Origin: Streptomyces sp. NBC_01549
Lineage (GTDB): Bacteria > Actinomycetota > Actinomycetes > Streptomycetales > Streptomycetaceae
DNA: 64,000 nt
Assembly: GCF_026339955.1 (NCBI RefSeq)
Contig: NZ_JAPEPW010000001.1
Span: forward strand, 1,860,001-1,924,000
Direction: 5' to 3'
The notes under the pieces are model-generated. The model did not search any database. It worked only from the letters and a program-made list of their open reading frames with translations, and was not told the DNA's origin. This document shows, one piece after another, positions 62,293 through 64,000 of this stretch (position 1 is its first letter; every line of letters begins with the position of its first letter). The position numbers and the translations under genes are program-made.

Positions 62293-63849
62293 TCAGATCC
62301 AGTTGAGCCGCCACAGGCGGAAGACACCGGTCCCGTCCGACAGGTACTGGCCGCCTCCGACGTCCTCACTGCTGAGCACGTACTCCTTGCGCTGCCACAG
62401 GGGAATCAGGGGAACATCGCGGGCCACTCTTTCCTGTAGTGCCCGGAAGTCGTCGGACACTCGGCTGCGGTCCTCATAGTGCTGGCTGTCCTGAATCAGC
62501 CGGTCCACGTCCTTGCTGCTGTACCCGTTCTTCATGCTGTTGCCGGTGCCGACGAGCGGGGTGCTGAAGGTGTCCGGGTCGGGGAAGTCGGCGACCCAGC
62601 CGACCGCCCAGGCGTCCAACTTGCCCTCGGCGTACCGCTTCTGGAAGTCGGTCCACTCGTAGCCCTTGATGTCCACCTTGAACAGGCCGCCCGCCTCCAG
62701 CTGCCGCTTGAGCTCGGCCGCCTCCTCGCCGGCGGCGCCCCGCCCCTCGGCGTACCCGTAGGTGAAGCGCACCGGCAGCGACACCCCGGCCTCCGTGAGC
62801 AGGGCCTTCGCCTTCTTCGCGTCGGGCTTGGGATAGGCGTCGAAGAACGACGTCGAGTGCCCGGTGATGCCCGCCGGGATCAGCCCGTACAGCGGCTCGG
62901 TCGTCCCCTTGTAGGTCTGGCTGACCAGTTGCTCGCGGTTGATCAGCGCGGCGATGGCCTGGCGTACGAAGAGGTTGTGCAGCGGCGAGCTCGCGCGGAC
63001 GTTGAGGACGAGGTTGCGGGTCTCGGCGCTGTCGGCCTCGGTGACGTGCTGGTCGGGGTCGCTCGGCGAGAGGGCGGCGAGCGTCGCGGGCGTCAGTTGA
63101 CGCGTCGCGACATCGACCTGCTTCGCCTTCCAGGCGCTCTCCAGGGCCGCGGGGGTGGCGTAGTAGCGCAGCACGGTGGGCGTGCCGCTCCCCTTGACGG
63201 CGCCCTTGTAGTGCTTGTTGGGCGCGAGAACGGCCCGCTTGTCCTTCGTATACGTCTTCAGTACGTACACCCCGGTGCCGTCGGCGCCCGCGTCCTTGCG
63301 CAGGGCGTGCTTCGCGTAGCGGGCGTGGTCGACGATCGACCCGGCTCCGGTGGCCACCTTGAAGGGGAAGGTGGCGTCCGGCGAGGACAAGTGGAAGGTG
63401 ACCTTGAGGCCCTTGGCGTCCACCGAGCCGAGGGTGGAGAACAGGGACGCGGGCCCCACCTCGGAGTTGATGGCCTTGACTCGGTCGAAGGAGAACTTCA
63501 CGTCCTCGGCGGTCACCTTGCTCCCGCTCGGGAAGGTCAGGTCGTCGCGCAGGGTGCAGGCATAGGTCCGCAGCCCGCCGCCCACGAACCCGCAGCTCTT
63601 CGCCGCGTCCGGCACGGGCGCCGCGCCACCGGGCTCGAACGTCAGCAGTGACTGGAACACATTGCTGAACAGGGCCCAGGAGCCGGCGTCGTACGCGCCC
63701 GCCGGGTCGAGCGAGGTGACGGCGTCCGTCGTCCCGACCGTGATGGTCTTGTCGTCGTTCATCTTCGACGGCAGTAACTGCCAGCCGCCCACTCCCACGG
63801 CCACCAGTACCGCCAGCACCGCGAGAATCCGTACGCGAACCGATCGCAT
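62293..63849 (-). CDS. ABC transporter substrate-binding protein, family 5 (oligopeptide type)
   Basis: This 518-residue protein starts at the ATG at 63849 (MRSVRVRILAVL) behind GGGGAGGGG. One hydrophobic segment (ILAVLAVLVAVGVGGWQLL) forms the N-terminus; there is no lipobox Cys, so it is probably held by an uncleaved signal anchor or released. The SBP_bac_5 domain follows: ITVGTTDAVTSLDPAGAYDAGSW near the start, TFPSGSKVTAEDVKFSFDRV, FVRQAIAALINREQLV, and DAWAVGWVADFPDPDTF, the usual ligand-side block. It would bind peptides or similar compounds. No permease or ATPase gene is visible within the window; they may lie beyond the right edge. Confidence 0.88.
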   Translation of the reverse strand: MRSVRVRILAVLAVLVAVGVGGWQLLPSKMNDDKTITVGTTDAVTSLDPAGAYDAGSWALFSNVFQSLLTFEPGGAAPVPDAAKSCGFVGGGLRTYACTLRDDLTFPSGSKVTAEDVKFSFDRVKAINSEVGPASLFSTLGSVDAKGLKVTFHLSSPDATFPFKVATGAGSIVDHARYAKHALRKDAGADGTGVYVLKTYTKDKRAVLAPNKHYKGAVKGSGTPTVLRYYATPAALESAWKAKQVDVATRQLTPATLAALSPSDPDQHVTEADSAETRNLVLNVRASSPLHNLFVRQAIAALINREQLVSQTYKGTTEPLYGLIPAGITGHSTSFFDAYPKPDAKKAKALLTEAGVSLPVRFTYGYAEGRGAAGEEAAELKRQLEAGGLFKVDIKGYEWTDFQKRYAEGKLDAWAVGWVADFPDPDTFSTPLVGTGNSMKNGYSSKDVDRLIQDSQHYEDRSRVSDDFRALQERVARDVPLIPLWQRKEYVLSSEDVGGGQYLSDGTGVFRLWRLNWI

Positions 63850-64000
63850 CGGCGCCCCTCCCCAGGCCACGCCCCGTGTCACTCCCCAGTGACGCGGATC
63901 ACCCAACCACAGGTGTTTCGTCTGAGGGAAGAGGTGTTCGAAGAATCAAACGGGGTATTGGGAAAGGCCGTTTCGCCCCTGTTTCACAGCCGGCTCTCAG
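63850..64000. other. Right edge of window, upstream region of the binding-protein gene
   Basis: No gene is supported in these 150 bp. They should contain the promoter of the substrate-binding protein gene; no -10 or operator stands out. Confidence 0.4.

Overview
The window is about 64 kb of very GC-rich DNA with strong third-position GC bias. Its content points to a Streptomyces chromosome: a WhiJ-like triad (ATPase, DUF5753 HTH protein, DUF397 protein), DUF6716 and DUF4328 proteins, several Uma2 proteins, frequent GTG starts, and long palindromic terminators. Most of it looks like conserved core chromosome with small accessory insertions and several decayed genes. No tRNA, rRNA, CRISPR array or prophage was seen.

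Left part (1-10.8 kb): a nucleoside uptake and salvage region on the minus strand. An ABC ATPase, two permeases, cytidine deaminase and thymidine phosphorylase form one operon with 4-bp overlaps in its first part. Two tandem BMP-type substrate-binding lipoproteins lie upstream as separate units. All three units carry the same ACGCGCGT-centred site upstream, which suggests one regulator. An M20 amidohydrolase with a low-complexity insert follows.

11-18.7 kb: the WhiJ-like triad, a decayed fragment next to a 36-bp perfect palindrome, and a 1326-residue secreted peptidase that combines an S8-type propeptide with a sedolisin (S53)-type Glu/Asp motif and a C-terminal propeller-like region. A TrmB/LuxR-type regulator is divergent from it.

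18.7-27.3 kb: a glycopolymer locus built from two divergent operons. One side has a DUF6716 protein, a CMP-nonulosonate synthetase fused to a HAD phosphatase, a nonulosonate synthase without a SAF domain, and a polysialyltransferase-like protein. The other side has a GT2 glycosyltransferase, a polysialyltransferase-family protein and an acyltransferase. This is the gene set expected for a Kdn/teichulosonic-acid type wall polymer.

27.3-34.4 kb: a TetR gene with two operators facing a monooxygenase gene that has lost its centre, a LysE exporter, a Uma2 gene, a methylmalonyl-CoA mutase-type large subunit without B12 domain, an L,D-transpeptidase lipoprotein, and an IS110-family element.

34.4-46.8 kb: two copies of a module made of an ECF sigma factor plus a single-span membrane protein, one of them frameshifted; an L,D-transpeptidase fragment; an MFS exporter; several small Streptomyces proteins; a GH20 hexosaminidase; and an OHCU-decarboxylase-like protein.

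46.9-64 kb: sdhCDAB, an M23 membrane peptidase, a VOC / membrane protein / DCC thioredoxin-like / TetR set with two TTGAAC palindromes, a third Uma2 gene, an MMPL exporter divergent from a two-component system, a three-copy 22-bp repeat in front of an LTA-synthase-like sulfatase, and an oligopeptide-type solute-binding protein. Functions are inferred from sequence motifs read by eye. No database search was possible.
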